Assembly: GCA_027579435.1 (NCBI GenBank)
Contig: JANBPK010001191.1
Coordinates: 1-64,000, forward strand
Length of the DNA: 64,000 nt
Source of the DNA: Candolleomyces eurysporus
Lineage: Eukaryota; Basidiomycota; Agaricomycetes; Agaricales; Psathyrellaceae
Direction of reading: 5' to 3'
Below the pieces are notes generated by a model. That model did not search any database and was not told the origin of the DNA. It saw nothing but the letters and a program-made list of their open reading frames with translations. The translations under genes were made by a program, and so were the position numbers. Positions 35,256 to 48,965 of the stretch are shown here, piece after piece (the stretch's first letter is position 1; each line of letters starts with the position of its first letter).

Positions 35256-37348
35256 ATGAGTACGACAGCCACCATTACGCCTTCAAGCACTCCCACCAAA
35301 ATCAAGCGAACACGGTCCATCATGTTGACCCCCACCAAACGAAGCAAGGTCGAGCAGAGTGAACCAGAATCAGTAGCAAAGCCTCCACCAACACACCAGG
35401 AACTATTTCGTTGGACGTTGACGAAGGATGCCATCGCGCTATGTCATATACTCACTACAGGAGCGAACGGTAGCAGGACCAGCAAATCTTACTCAAGCAA
35501 ACAAGCAACCAGGTAAACCTACCCAAGGATTGCGTTTATTCAACGACGGACGATGAACGGAACAATTTCAGATTTCTACTGGCTCGGCCGTATTCCTTGT
35601 CGCGTTATCCAAATTGTTGGGCTTGTCGTGGGTGTTTCCCAGTACGAGGGGAGAACAATATACATCGGTGAGTTTCTTCTCCTATCTTGGGTGTCCGTGA
35701 GCTGACCAGATATATCATTACTCCTAGTGGACGACGGGACAGAGGTTATCGAATGTATCCAGCGGTTGCAACCTCTGAAACACTCGGCTGAGCCAGGGAA
35801 GCTTCCCACCTTCGCCCCAGAATTTCCCCTTCCTCTGGCCTCCGTTAGTGACTGCGTGTGTGTTGTTGGAAGAGCTTCCAAGACAAAGTCGAACGAGTGG
35901 CAGGTTCAGGTTAATAGCATCGGTGAGATTCCTCCGTATCAGCCTCGAAAGAATAGATTTAACACGATTCTCCAGAACTTTGTTCAGCGAGAAACGAAGA
36001 GTTGATACACCACCTCAAAGTCCGGAAGCTACACGAGACAAATTATTCGCTATCTAATCCATTCTATCCTTCTCCCACGACCCAAGTCGACCCAGTGGTA
36101 CCCGTCACCCCTACCCGGAAGCAAGCGCTCCAAGAACCGTCTTCCAAAGTATCAAACTTCACTGCACAATCAAGTCCGGTCACGGTGATTGCATCGAGCC
36201 CCGTCAAGATTGAACAAGTTCATGCAGTCGGTATCTTTTGCCTCCCAATTTGCGTCCTACTGACCTTTCGTTCAGACCCCCACCAAACTACGCCATCCCA
36301 CGTGGAACTCACCCGTAACACGTTCCGAATCTATCTCAAATATTATATGGATACTGGCCCTTGTCCTTCCAACGAAATTGACGATATCGACGACCCATTC
36401 GCCCAATCTTTTGCTCCGGAATTCACTAGTCCGACGAAGAACGATGCGACCCCGAGGCCTCCCCAATTCAGCGCCACAAGATCTCGTCCCAATATTGATC
36501 CTATATATTTCGGTACATCGACAACGTCATCTTCAAAGGCGAGGGAAGATGCCAACTCTACCCAGACGACACGGGGGTACACTGTATCTTACCTACGCCG
36601 AGTCCCAGAACTCGTTCTGCTAGCCACCCGCGTTGCAAAGCAAGACATGCGCCTAGCGAGGAAACAGGAGAAGGAGAAGAAAGGTGCTACCTCATCCTCA
36701 TCCTCGGCGACCAAATCGACAACTGCCAGTTCGAGCAGGTCACGCAACCCTACAAGCAAAGATATCAAACGACTCTTCCTTCGAGCGGTCAACGATCTCT
36801 ACCGAGAAGGCAGTATCGTGATATGGGACTGCCCCGCGTACCCTTGTAACGACGCCGCGTTTGCCGATACTTCCTTCCTTTGGAAACCTATGACGACGCA
36901 CGCGAGTGGTATTTTATCACTCTCGTATGCGAGCTCCTGCGCCGACACTACTGCTGCAAGCTCGATCCTCGGTCACTCGACTTCAAGATCGAGGTCGACA
37001 TCGGGAGCTGCCCTACCCCCAACAGTACCAGAGGATGGTGACGGAGACCTATCTGATCCGGACCCCAACGAAGACGTCTACGTATCCGTCAAACCATCGT
37101 TCCTTGCCGACCGACTCGAAGAGATCATACCCATCGTTCAGAACGTCGAGCGAAGAGGGCAGCGGGGGTCACAGGCAAAGAGAGGTCTTTACCGGGGAGC
37201 CTCGAGTCAAGGGCTGCTGCAGTATTTGAAAGGAGATGATCGGTGGACGTTCGTTCACGTTGACAGTGTGGAGGCGGCGTTGAAGTATCTCGAGGAGGAT
37301 GGGAGGGCTTGGATGACTCCGAATGGGCAGTGGCAGTTGACGGTGTAG
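35256..37348 (+). pseudogene. STN1: STN1-like gene copy a, damaged by two indels
   Basis: Same layout as copies b and c (exons at 35256-35512, about 35570-35668, 35727-35921, about 35989-36217, about 36276-37348). Exon 1 lacks 11 bases that copies b and c have after GTCATAT (near 35447), which shifts the frame. Exon 5 lacks 13 bases near its start, after CGCCATCC (near 36298). The second loss puts exon 5 in frame with exon 4 only if the intron between them is retained, leaving an open frame of 448 codons at 36002-37348 that contains the C-terminal half. The protein as a whole cannot be made from the usual splicing. It could survive as a C-terminal fragment. Confidence 0.7.
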
Positions 37349-38027
37349 GGGATCCATTAGTATCCGCGTCATCGATTCAGCCATGGTCGCGGATCGATCA
37401 ATGAGTCCCATGAGATCAGAGCGATGAATTGCGGACTCGGGACTTCGAATGGTAGTACTTCTCGATGGTGTCACTCTATATCTTCTTGATGAGGTCAAGG
37501 TAATCGTCGAGGTCAAGGTGATCGTCGAGGGACCAGGAGCTCGGCAATTTCGCTGAGGCATAGTCCTTCTTGAGGTGATTATTCTACTTGTATTTGGTTA
37601 CTCAGCGGAGCAAAACCTAGGCCCGGGCTGAGGCCACAGAATCTCAAAGTGCGTTGAGGCTTCAACACGCTGACGGTAGTTAACCTTACGCTCGCAAGGG
37701 CCCCTTCATACTTGCTCGTGGACACGACATGGCTGACTCGTTTCTTCGATCGTAGAGGAAGAACAAACTCATTCAAATTGCGCAGAAAGTGGTCGATGTT
37801 CTTCGGCAAAATTTGAGGGGGTACGTGACGGTTTGAAAGGGCTTGGATTCAAACAAACAATAAATTTCAATGATCTCGTTTACGATGTGTACGTATGTAC
37901 TTTGACTCCACTCGCGTACTCTCTAAAATCTACCCTTTTCTCAGTTAAAGTTCCACGTATACTCTCGTAAAACTGATCCATAATTGCGGCTAGCTCGGCC
38001 CCTCTTGCTCCTACGAATCAGACATAC
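37349..38027. repeat. Module joint with a copy of the OYE 3' flank
   Basis: After STN1-a comes an 18-base tandem pair (GAGGTCAAGGTRATCGTC) near 37489-37526. Then 37536-37960 matches the OYE-copy-2 downstream flank (26560-27000), and 37930-38020 matches the end of the N1 3' flank joined directly to the end of N1 exon 1. The NACHT body that lies between these points at 29578-31340 is absent here. Confidence 0.75.
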
Positions 38028-38289
38028 CATCTGACGTTGCTGAGCCACTCCCCGAGGCTTAGACAGTAATATCACGAGCATTCTGCGCATCGATATCCTG
38101 TAAATCGCCCATCTGAACATGACTTTCGCCCGACAAGAATGAAGTCGTGCCAATGAGCTGCGGCGTTAAGATCGGTGGAGGACAATTCGTCTTGGAGTCA
38201 AGAACCGAACTTGAGGTAAACTTGTTAAGCAGCCAGGAGAATGGGCCGCCAGTTCGGGTAGATTTCTTGAATTTACGAGGCATGTGCAT
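38028..38289 (-). pseudogene. Orphan N1-type first exon, with nonsense codon
   Basis: ATG at 38289 opens MHMPRKFKKSTRTGGPFSW, near-identical to N1 exon 1, with the TATA box and the GTATGT donor retained. A CAA codon of N1 (in HITVQAS) is TAA here, at about 38056-38058. No NACHT exon follows on this strand; the next sequence is the module joint. It is a leftover of a deleted N1-like gene. Confidence 0.75.
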
Positions 38290-38342
38290 GAGAGAGATTG
38301 AATGCGCGGGTGGTCTCAACAGGACTGGCCACGCCTTATATA

Positions 38343-39224
38343 GACCTTTGATCCAAATAATATTAATGCCAATCTGGACAAGGTGAAGATTTTCAGAATC
38401 AAAGTCCTTTCCTTCAGTCCCAGCCCGTTTCAGGGATAAAGTCTCAAGGCCAGAGAGCGCAAGCCCTTGCCTTTGCCGGTGTTGAATTCAAGGGGCGTAC
38501 ATATCTAGACATTGGGAAATCGCCTTGGAGGATAAGCCAAAGAAATCTGCGGGACAGTGGTCAATTCCGAACATTCAGAATGCTTCTAAGGAAGCCATCT
38601 GGCCGACGAATTCTGACTGAATTTCCCCTAAAGCCTTCACAGTCGCTGGCTCTGACCAAAAAAACCCTCCAACTTGTTTTGGGCCCCGAATGAAGACTAT
38701 TCGGAGCGTCTCAGCGCTCCGTAACCCACTGAGAGCCTAGGCACGACGGTGATCTCGTGGTTGAGCAGGTGAGTTTATGGGCATTGAGTCTATAGTCTGG
38801 AACAGGGTATCAAGCAGCCTGTCAAAATGGCAACGTAAATGTCTGAGCATAATAAGTATGACGCTCCCCAAAGTCATCTTCAAGAAATTCTACTATTTTC
38901 TTGGTTCCCACTACCGCATATAGCATAACCTCCCGAAATTGTAGGCGTAAGTATTAAAGCTAGACAGTAGGGTTAAGATACATTTGTCACTGTTCATTCA
39001 TTCAAATACCAGTCGTAATTGTGTGGGTAAGACCCGCATTATAGAATGACACGAGATACTGGAGCAGTCCCGATCACTACATTCACAACTGGAGCCGCAC
39101 AAATGAACCAAATCCCCACATCTCTCTTCAAAATCCCTGATAACGAGAAAATGCTTCCATTTTTCAACGTACTTGCTCATAATTGCAGCAGCCTCAGGCT
39201 CGCGTTTCTAATTGAGATGAAATG
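38343..39224. other. Spacer, copy of 31679-32478
   Basis: Same spacer as upstream of N2, with small indels and an extra stretch near 38780-38870 (CTGTCAAAATGGCAACGTAAATG) shared with 45095-45125 and 49398-49425. No gene. Confidence 0.6.
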
Positions 39225-41824
39225 TCAATTCCAATCATGAACCAAAGGAAACTGACCCACTTTCAAATCGTCAGTAACGTCACTAAGATGGTTTACCCAA
39301 CTTAAATCGCCTACGGATTCAAAAATAATGTTTCTTCCTGAAGGCAGTACCGTGTCGATTTTATGCCACCCACCCTTCCGGGTGAAATCGACAATTTCAT
39401 CATCAAGAGCAACGGTCCTGGCCAACCAGCCAGTCAGTTCTTCAATAGCATATGCCAGACAATCCTCGGAGAAAGACAGGTCTTGCCAGCGAACTGGCCC
39501 TAGACACAGGTCATGAATTAAGTTGATCGAAGATTGAATGTGATCACGTACGAAACTTGAGTACTGGAGATTCGATGATGTATCGCATACCGCACTTTGC
39601 GAGGTGGGCGTAAGCGCGAGCCTCCGGTACAAACAGCTCCCTTGCGCGACTTTCTTGGCCCGCGAAGTCTCTCAAAGACTTGTGGTATACGGACAACACC
39701 ATAGACGAATCTCGCTTCTGGAGATCCATGAGGGAACGGAGGTCCGAGGTAAGGATTTCCAAGTCATGGCTTTCCAGATGAAGGATTGTTATAGGAACAT
39801 CGCCTTTGATCCGTGAGACTTCGAGTAGCAGAATCCTGAAAAGCAAAAGAAAGTCACGTCCACTGTGGGTATCAACAGCTTCGTACGCTTCCTTTGCGCT
39901 CAACACGATGTTGGTATAAAGCATATCGAGTGCTTCAAATGGTCGAGTTGCTTGTCCGTCATCTGGTGTCCAGTTGAGGACCGTCTTCAACCTGTGGACA
40001 GGGGAAGCTCGACGTTCCGACACGTACTTGAACACGGTCGCAACGTACACAAACTGCCCAGACCCAGCTCGCGCAAGGGTATCAATGTTCCCTTCTGTGA
40101 ACCAATCGGGGTCACGAATGCTGAGGCCGATATACTCGAATCTTCTCCGGAGGTATCGACGCATATCCCCTGTTGCGTCGTATTGGTCGCTGAGTCGTAT
40201 GTGGTAGGCCAGTTCGTTTAGATAGCCACTGGTGTCCAAAGCGGTGCGAATAGCCCACTCAGGTCGGCTGGCAATGAAAATACGGAAGGGGAGATCGTTG
40301 TTGAGTAGGGAGTTCTTGATAGCGGCTAATAGCTCCGCTTGTCTATCTTCTGCTTTGCATTCGGTCACGGCGTTGACATGCCTGAGGTTTGCATTGGTGA
40401 TCGGCTTGCCGTTGCACTCGTCGAGGCCATCGATCAGGATAGCATACGGGAAGGTGCTGAGATCGCATTGCTCGCTTCTCCAAAGACTCTCAAAGGGACG
40501 AACAATGAGCACATCCATCTGTGTTTGGAGCGACTTGGCGAAGACGAGGGGGTCGTGTTTCACTGCGGCACCGATGGAACGCTGTAGAATGGGATGATTC
40601 AACCCTAGCTGATAGGCGATGGTTGGGACAACAGTAAAAGCTCCGTTCCGACTAGCGTCTGCAGCGGAAATGAAGTATGCTGCTCCTAGAATGTTACACC
40701 GTGCGCAAAGTTGAGCAATAGTTTGCTGCAACGCAGACTTGCCCGAACCGGCGGCGCCGGTCATGCACAACAAGCGTTGAGGACCATTACGATCCTTGAT
40801 CCATCCCATAATTTCACTAGTGACCTCGACTCGGGTGTCTTCATCACACTTCGGGGAATCGTATCGAGCGCTAGAGTTGTGGAGGGCATTAGGCGCGGTA
40901 TGCTGTATCAAAGTCTCCCAGCCTAGTAGAAAGTGAGATATAGTCAGATAAAGGTTTGTTGTCTGGCTGAGGGGCGAAATACTCACCGTCTATGGATCCG
41001 GAGGTGAACGCCGGATGAACATGCGTTGTATTGGATGCGTCATGATAATGGAAATCGCGCATCTGGAAGTCGTGTGCATGTGGGAGGATCGATCTACTCG
41101 AGCGCGGGATGTCCACTGAGGAATCTGGTGGAACTGGTTGGTAGGCTTGAACATTCTGTACAGTCGGAGAACGGTCCGAGAAGTGCGACAATCGATGCTG
41201 TGAATTGCACAGCAGTGGTTTGCTTGGCCACGGTGGGGATAGTCGAGGGGGAATGACAGTCTCTGGGAGTGGTTGTGTCGGTTGTATTGGTCTTTCAGAG
41301 ACAACACTGGGGTATGGGCGGGACTGGTTCCTCCGCTCCCAAGGGTTGATCGAAGTCACGGCTGGATCCAACTTGAAAGGTAGATGGAGAGGACGGAGGG
41401 GTGGAAGGTTGGGGTACGGTGGATTATACAGCGGTGATTCTCTCGAAGGAGGAGCTACTCCATACGCGACAAGTGATCGTGGTGGCGGAAGGCCTCTGAT
41501 AGTGGTATCAAGAGACTGCATCCTTGCAGAGGCAGTTTGCGATGGAGTGACGGTTGTATCCATCTGAAGAGATGGTGGTGGAAGCTGAGTGTACGTATCG
41601 TACGCCGAGGGACCAGAGTGATTGAGGGCCAAACTCTCCCCGAAGACCGAACGAAAGGATGGAAGTTGGCACACGACGCCTTGCTGGTGTTGAGGCGACC
41701 CGGTCCTTGAGTATGGTCTTGCCCTTGAGGTGCCTATTTGACCATCCTGAGGGTTGGAGAGCGAAGGGTATGGACTAGGAGACCGTGAATTGGAGCCTAC
41801 GCTGCTGACTTGGTCCTTTGGCAT
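39225..41824 (-). CDS. NACHT-domain NTPase N3 (STN1-linked family)
   Basis: Second member of the family: 827 residues from exons 40987-41824, 39552-40922, 39225-39499, in frame throughout. The Walker motifs and the RRYLRRRFEY arm match N2. It differs from N2 chiefly in three places: after the LLLE/LLLQ helix (VSRIKGDVPIT), before YHKSL (LQKRDSSMVLS), and in exon 3 (GRNIIFESVGDLSW). Exon 2 is 3 bases longer and exon 3 is 12 bases longer than in N2. Divergent from STN1-b. Confidence 0.87.
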
Positions 41825-42016
41825 CGTGATTGAGGACAAGCCTAGTAGGATCACCGCAATTGCGTGACATTGACCCCTGTCAAGATTCCTGCGCGCCGTC
41901 ACGTCGTGTGATCTAACGTCACATGTCACACTCATAATGAGTTGAACACTGACCACNGGGGGGGTTGGGAGGAGATTTATTTCACTCTCGAGTCCGTCCA
42001 GTCAGTTCGAGCAGAA
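41825..42016. promoter_or_regulatory. Shared NACHT/STN1 bidirectional promoter, copy b
   Basis: 192 bases between the divergent ATGs with the same GTCACGTCGTGTGA...AACGTCACATGTCACAC core (about 41899-41931). The N at 41957 precedes a run of seven Gs. Confidence 0.6.
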
Positions 42017-44132
42017 ATGAGTACGACAGCCACCATTATGCCTTCAAACACGCCCACCAAAACCAGGCGAACACGGTCCATCATGTTGACCCCCACCAAA
42101 CGCAGCAAGATCGAGCAGAGTGAACCAGAATCAGTAGCAAAGCCTCCACCAACACACCAGGAACTATTTCGTTGGACGTTGACGAAGGATGCCATCGCGC
42201 TATGTCATATCAAGGACGTATACTCACTACAGGAGCGAACGGTAGCAGGACCAGCAAATCTTACTCAAGCAAACAAGCAACCAGGTAAAGCTACCCAAGA
42301 ATTGCGTTTGTTCAACGACGGAAGATGAACGGAGCAATTTCAGATTTCTACTGGCTTGGTCGTATTCCCTGTCGCGTTGTCCAAATCGTTGGGCTTGTTG
42401 TGGGTGTTTCCCAGTACGAGGGGAGAACAATATACATTGGTGAGCTTCTTCTCCTATCTTGGTGTCCGTGAGCTGACCAGATATATCATTACTCCTAGTG
42501 GACGACGGGACAGAGGTTGTCGAATGTGTCCAGCGGTTGCAACCTCTGAAACACTCGGCTGAGCCAGGGAAGCTTCCCACCTTCGCCCCAGAATTTCCCC
42601 TTCCTCTGGCCTCCGTTGGTGACTGCGTATGTGTTGTCGGAAGAGCTTCCAAGACAAAGTCGAACGAGTGGCAGGTTCAGGTTAATAGCATCGGTGAGAT
42701 TCCTCCGTATCAGCCTCGAAAGAATAGATTTAACATGATTCTCCAGAACTTTGTTCAGTGAGAAACGAAGAGTTGATACACCACCTCAAAGTCCGGAAGC
42801 TACACGAGACAAACTATTCGCTATCTAATCCATTCTATCCTTCTCCCACGACCCAAGTCGACCCAGTGGTACCCGTCACCCCTACCCGGAAGCAAGCGCT
42901 CCAAGAACCGTCTTCCAAGGTATCAAACTTCACTGCACAATCAAGTCCGGTCACGGTGATTGCATCCAGCCCCGTCAAGAGCGAACAAGTTTATGCAGTC
43001 GGTATCTTTTACCTCCCAATTTGCGTCCTACTGACCTTCCGTTCAGACCCCCACCAAACTACGCCATCCTTCACGCTTACACCATGTGGAACTCACCCGT
43101 AACACGTTCCGAATCTATCTCAAATATTATATGGATACTGGCCCTTGTCCTTCCAACGAAATTGACGATATCGACGACCCATTCGCCCAATCCTTTGCTC
43201 CGGGATTCACTGATTCGACGAAGAACGACGTGACCCCGAGGCCTACCCAATTTAGCACCACAAGATCTCGTCCCAATATTGATCCTATATATTTTGGTAC
43301 ATCGATAGCGTCATCTTCAAAGACGAGGGAAGATGCCAACCCTACCCAGTCGATACGGGGGTACACTGTATCTTACCTACGCCGGGTCCCAGAACTCGTT
43401 CTGCTAGCCACCCGCGTTGCAAAGCAAGAAACGCGCCTAGCGAGGAAACACGAGAAGGAGAAGAAAGGTGCTGCCTCATCCTCATCCTCGGCGACCAAAT
43501 CGACAACTGCCAGCTCGAGCAGGGCACGCAACCCTACAAGCAAAGATATCAAACGACTCTTCCTTCGAGCGGTCAACGATCTCTACAGAGAAGGCAGTAT
43601 CGTAATCTGGGACTGCCCCGCGTACCCTTGTAGCGACGCTGCGTTCGCCGATACTTCCTTCCTCTGGAAACCTATGACGACGCATGCAAGTGGGATTATA
43701 TCACTCTCGTATGCGAGCTCCTGCGCCGACACTACTGCTGCAAGCTCGATCCTCGGTCACTCGACTTCAAGATCGAGGTCGACATCGGGAGCTGCCCGAC
43801 CCCCAACAGTACCAGAGGATGGTGAAGCAGACCTATCCGAGCCGGACCCCAACGAAGACGTCTACATATCCGTCAAACCATCGTTCCTTGCCGACCGACT
43901 TGAAGAAATCATACCCATCGTTCAGAACGCCGAGCGAAGAGGGCAGCGGGGGTCACAGGCGAAGAGAGGTCTTTATCGAGGAGCCTCGAGTCAAGGGCTG
44001 CTGCAGTATTTGAAAGGAGATGATCGGTGGACGTTCGTCCATGTTGACAGTGTGGAGGCGGCGTTGAAGTATCTCGAGGAGGATGGGAGGGCTTGGATGA
44101 CTCCGAATGGGCAGTGGCAATTGACGGTGTAG
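42017..44132 (+). CDS. STN1: STN1-like telomere-capping (CST) subunit, copy b
   Basis: Predicted nuclear telomere protein: the OB-fold subunit of CST that helps cap telomeres and fill in the C-strand. Five exons join in frame to 624 residues: 42017-42284, 42344-42439, 42499-42693, 42759-42988, 43047-44132. The OB fold starts at HQELFRWTLTKDA in exon 1 and continues through DFYWLGRIPCRVVQIVGLVVG, the strand YEGRTIYIVDDGTEVVECV and VCVVGRASKTKSNEW. A LTRNTFRIYLKYYMD segment follows, then a Ser-rich linker. The C-terminal winged-helix-like region includes SKDIKRLFLRAVNDLYREGS. The family call rests on the order (hydrophobic) V-G-x-V, IYxVDDGT and the NTFRIYLK element. Another OB protein such as an RPA2 relative is less likely. 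Confidence 0.75.
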
Positions 44133-45509
<1,377 letters not shown>

Positions 45510-47981
45510 TCAATTCTGATCATAAACTAAAGGGAATTGACCCACTTTCAAACCGTCAGTAACGCCACTAAGGAGCTTTACCCAATCTGAATCTTCTTTC
45601 CATTGTTCAAAAATAATGTTTCTTCCCGAAGGCAGTGCCGTGTCGATTTTATGCCACCCACCCTTCCGGGTGAAATCGACAATTTCATCATCAATAGCGA
45701 CAGCGCAGGCTAAGTAGCGTGCTAGCTTTTTAATAGCCCATGCCAGACAATTCTCGGAGAAAGACAGGTCTTCCAAGGGGACTGGCCCTAGACACAGGTC
45801 AGAATTGAGTTGATTGAAGATTGAATATGATCACGTACGAAACTTGAGCACTGGAGATCCGATGATGTATCGCATACAGCATTTTGCGAGGTGGGTGTAC
45901 GCGCGAGCCTCCGGTACAAACAGCTCCCTTGCGCGACTTTCTTGGTTCATGAAGTCTTCCAGAGACTTGTGATATGTCGTTAGATACGTGAGGTCCGATC
46001 TTTCCTCCACGAGATGCACAAGGGAATGGAGGTCCGAGGTAAGGATTTCCAAACCATTGCTCTCCAGATGAAGGATTGCTCTAGGAACATCACGAAAAAG
46101 CAAACCTACGACTTCAAGTAGCAAGATCCTGAAAAGCAAAAGAAAGTCGCATCCACTGTGCGTATCAACAGCTTCGTACGCTTCCTTTGCGCTCAACAAA
46201 ATGTTGGTGTAAAGCGTATCGAGTGCTTCAAATGGTCGTGTCGTTTGCCCGTCATCTGGTGTCCAGTTGAGGACCGTCTTCAACCTGTGCACTGGCGAAG
46301 ATCGGCGTTCCGACACGTACTTGAACACGGTCGCAACGTAGACAAACTGCCCAGACCCAGCTCGCGCAAGGGTCTCAACGTTCCCTTCTGTGAACCAGTG
46401 GGGGTCACGAATGCTGAGGCCGATATGTTCGAATCTTCTCCGGAGGTATCGACGCATATCCTCCGTCGCGTCGTATTGGTCACTGAGTCGTATGTGGTAG
46501 GCCAGTTCGTTTAGATAGCCATCAGTGCCCAAAGCGGTGCGAATAGCCCACTCAGGTCGGCTGGCAATGAAAATACGGAAGGGAAGATCGTTGTTGAGTA
46601 GGGAGTTCTTGATAGCGGTTAACAGCTCTGCTTGTCTATCTTCTGCTTTGCATTCGGTCATGGCGTTGACATGCCTGAGGTTTGCATTGGTGATCGGCTT
46701 GCCATTGCACTCGTCGAGGCCATCGATCAAGATAGCATACGGGAAGGTGCTGAGATCGCATTGCTCGCTTCTCCGAAGACTCTCGAAGGGACGAACAATG
46801 AGCACATCCATCTGTGTTTGGAGTGACTGGGTGAAGATGAGGGGGTCATGGATCACTGCGGCACTGATGGAACACTTTAGAATAGGATGTTTCAACCCTA
46901 GCTGATAGGCGATGGTTGGGACAACAGTAAAAGCTCCGTTCCGACTGGAGTCTGTGGAGGAAATGAAGTATGCTGCTCCTAGAATGTTACACCCTGCGCA
47001 AAGTTGAGCAATAGTTTGCTGCAACGCAGACTTGCCCGAACCGGCGGCGCCGGTCATGCACAGTAAGCGTTGAGGACCGTTAAGATCCTTGATCCATCCC
47101 ATAATTTCACTGGTGACCTCGACTCGGGTGTCTTCATCACACTTCGGGGCATCGTATCGAGCACTGGAGTTGTGGAGAGCATTGGGGGCGGTGTGCTGCA
47201 GCAAAATCTCCCAGCCTAGTAGAAAGTGAGATATAGTTACAGATACAATTTTGTCGTCTAGTGGAGCGTCAAACTACTCACCGTCTATGGATCCGGAAGT
47301 AACCACCGTATGATTCGTAACATGCGTCGCATTGGGTGCGTCAAAATAATGGAAATCGCTCATTTGAAAGTGGTGTGCATTTCTGAGGAACGATCTACTC
47401 GATCGCGTAATATCCACGGAGGAATCTGGTGGGACCGTTTCGTAGTCATTGACGTTCTGTACCGGCTGAGAACAGTCTGAGACACTGGGGTATGGGCGGG
47501 GCTGGCTCCTCCGCTCCCAAAGGTAGGTTGAAGTCATGGCTGGCTCCAACCTGAAAGGTACTTGAAGAGAACGGAGGGGTACAAGGTAGGAGTCCAGTGG
47601 GTTATAAGGCAGTGATTCTCCTGGAGGGGGTACTCCATGCGTGACAGGTGATCGTGGTGGCAGGCGTTCAACAGCGGTATCAGGATACCGTACCCTTGCA
47701 GAGGCATTTTGCGACGGGGTTACGATTGTATCCATCTGAAGAGATGGTGATGGATTTGAAACTGGAAGCTGAGTGTATGGATGGTACACCGAGGGACTAG
47801 AGTGATTGAGGGTCAAACCTTCCCCGAAGGATGAACGAAAGGGTGGATATTGGGATCTGGTCCTTGAGCATGGTCTTGTCCTTGAGGAACCTATGCGACC
47901 GTCCTCTGGGTTGGAGCGCGAAGGGTATGGGCTAAGAGATCGTGAATTGTAGCCTACGTTGCTGAGTTGGTCTTTTGGCAT
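45510..47981 (-). CDS. NACHT-domain NTPase N4 (STN1-linked family)
   Basis: 784 residues from exons 47282-47981, 45839-47215, 45510-45787, in frame. Exon 1 is shorter (700 against about 830 bases), mainly by losses in the Pro/Ser-rich region, keeping frame. The NACHT core is conserved (GAAGSGKSA, ILIDGLDEC). Variable patches read VVGLLFRDVPRA, LVEERSDLTYLTT and IIFEQWKEDSDW. It is the most diverged of the family, and its STN1 partner is only a stub. Confidence 0.86.
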
Positions 47982-48169
47982 CGTGGTTGAGGGCAAGGCG
48001 ATCGCGTCAGTTGCGTTGCGTGACATTGACCCTGTTGATATCCGACGCGTCGTCACATCGTGTGATCTAACGTCACATGTCACACTCATAATGAGCTGAA
48101 CCTTGAACACGAGGGGGTTGCGAGGAGATTTATTTAACTCCTGAGTCCATCGAGTCAGTTCGAGCAGAA
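47982..48169. promoter_or_regulatory. Shared NACHT/STN1 bidirectional promoter, copy of N4
   Basis: 188 bases with the TCACATCGTGTGATCTAACGTCACATGTCACAC core (near 48054-48086, given here in overlapping short pieces: TCACATCGTGTGA, TAACGTCAC, ATGTCACAC). It remains intact although the plus-strand gene is truncated. Confidence 0.6.
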
Positions 48170-48391
48170 ATGAGTACGACAACCACCATTACGCCTTCAA
48201 GCACACCCGCCAAAATCGAGCGAACACGGTCCATCATGTTGACCCCCACCAAACGCAGCAAGCAGGCAGCCTCTATGGTGTCTTCTAAAGTCACCGCGCC
48301 GTCAAAGGCCCAACAGTTTGTCTACTGCTCTCAAGATCTTACGCCTGGCTCCGGAATACCTTCAAGTTTTCGGTTGCAGCCTTGCGAGTGA
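48170..48391 (+). pseudogene. STN1 5' stub fused to an orphan exon
   Basis: The first 93 bases (to about 48262) match STN1 exon 1 (MSTTTTITPSSTPAKIERTR, TPTKRSK). The sequence then switches to the block found at 29130-29280, carrying the MVSSK-type orphan exon. The result is one open frame of 73 codons ending at 48391. The OB fold is absent, so it is not a working STN1. It keeps the shared promoter and could still be transcribed. Confidence 0.7.
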
Positions 48392-48640
48392 CAATTGTGA
48401 GCGCTTGAGTTGTCACTCTCTGGTGGCCAATAGTTTGGGGATCTACTTGCGAGTAGATTAAGTCCAGAACACCTGACTAAGGAAAGATGTTATAACTGTT
48501 GACGGTCACCACATCCCTCCTTTGCAATTGTCTGTCTACTTGATTACCTTTGAGATCCCTATTTACCCCCGCTTTGTACGTTTTTATTGGAAGTTCCACA
48601 TGTACTCTCGTAAAACTGGTCAATAATGAATCACACATAC
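48392..48640. repeat. Copy of the 29270-29540 flank block
   Basis: Matches the sequence left of N1 (shared TTAAGTCCAGAACAC, CCCCCGCTTTGTACG, CTCTCGTAAAACTGGTC), then jumps to the end of an N1-type exon 1. The NACHT body is missing here as well. Confidence 0.7.
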
Positions 48641-48902
48641 CATCTGACGTTACTGAGCCACTCCCCGAGGCTTGGACAGTTATATGACGTGCATTCGGCG
48701 CATCGATATACTGTAGATCGCCCATCTGAACATGACTTGCGCCCGACAAAAATGAAGTCGTGCCAACGAGCTGCGGCGTTGAGGTCGGTGGAGGACAATT
48801 CGTCTCGGAATCAAGAACCGAACTTGGGGTAAACTTGGTGAACAGCCAGGAGAATGGGCCGCCAGTTCGGGTAGATTTCTTGAATTTACGAGGCATGTGC
48901 AT
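48641..48902 (-). pseudogene. Orphan N1-type first exon, open
   Basis: ATG at 48902 opens MHMPRKFKKSTRTGGPFSW and stays open to the GTATGT donor (first intron base 48640). The TATA box is retained about 60 bases upstream. Unlike the copy at 38028-38289 it has no nonsense codon, but no NACHT exon follows. A short truncated peptide could be produced by read-through. Confidence 0.7.
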
Positions 48903-48965
48903 GAGAGAGATTGAACGCGCAGGTGGTCTCGCACAGGTCTAGCAGGACTGGCCACGCTTTATATA

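Noticed and set aside
42017..44132. Plus-strand array gene as an RPA32 homologue
   Set aside because: RPA32 is shorter and lacks the LTRNTFRIYLKYY element and long Ser-rich linker; the order of elements fits STN1 better, though a profile search would decide.
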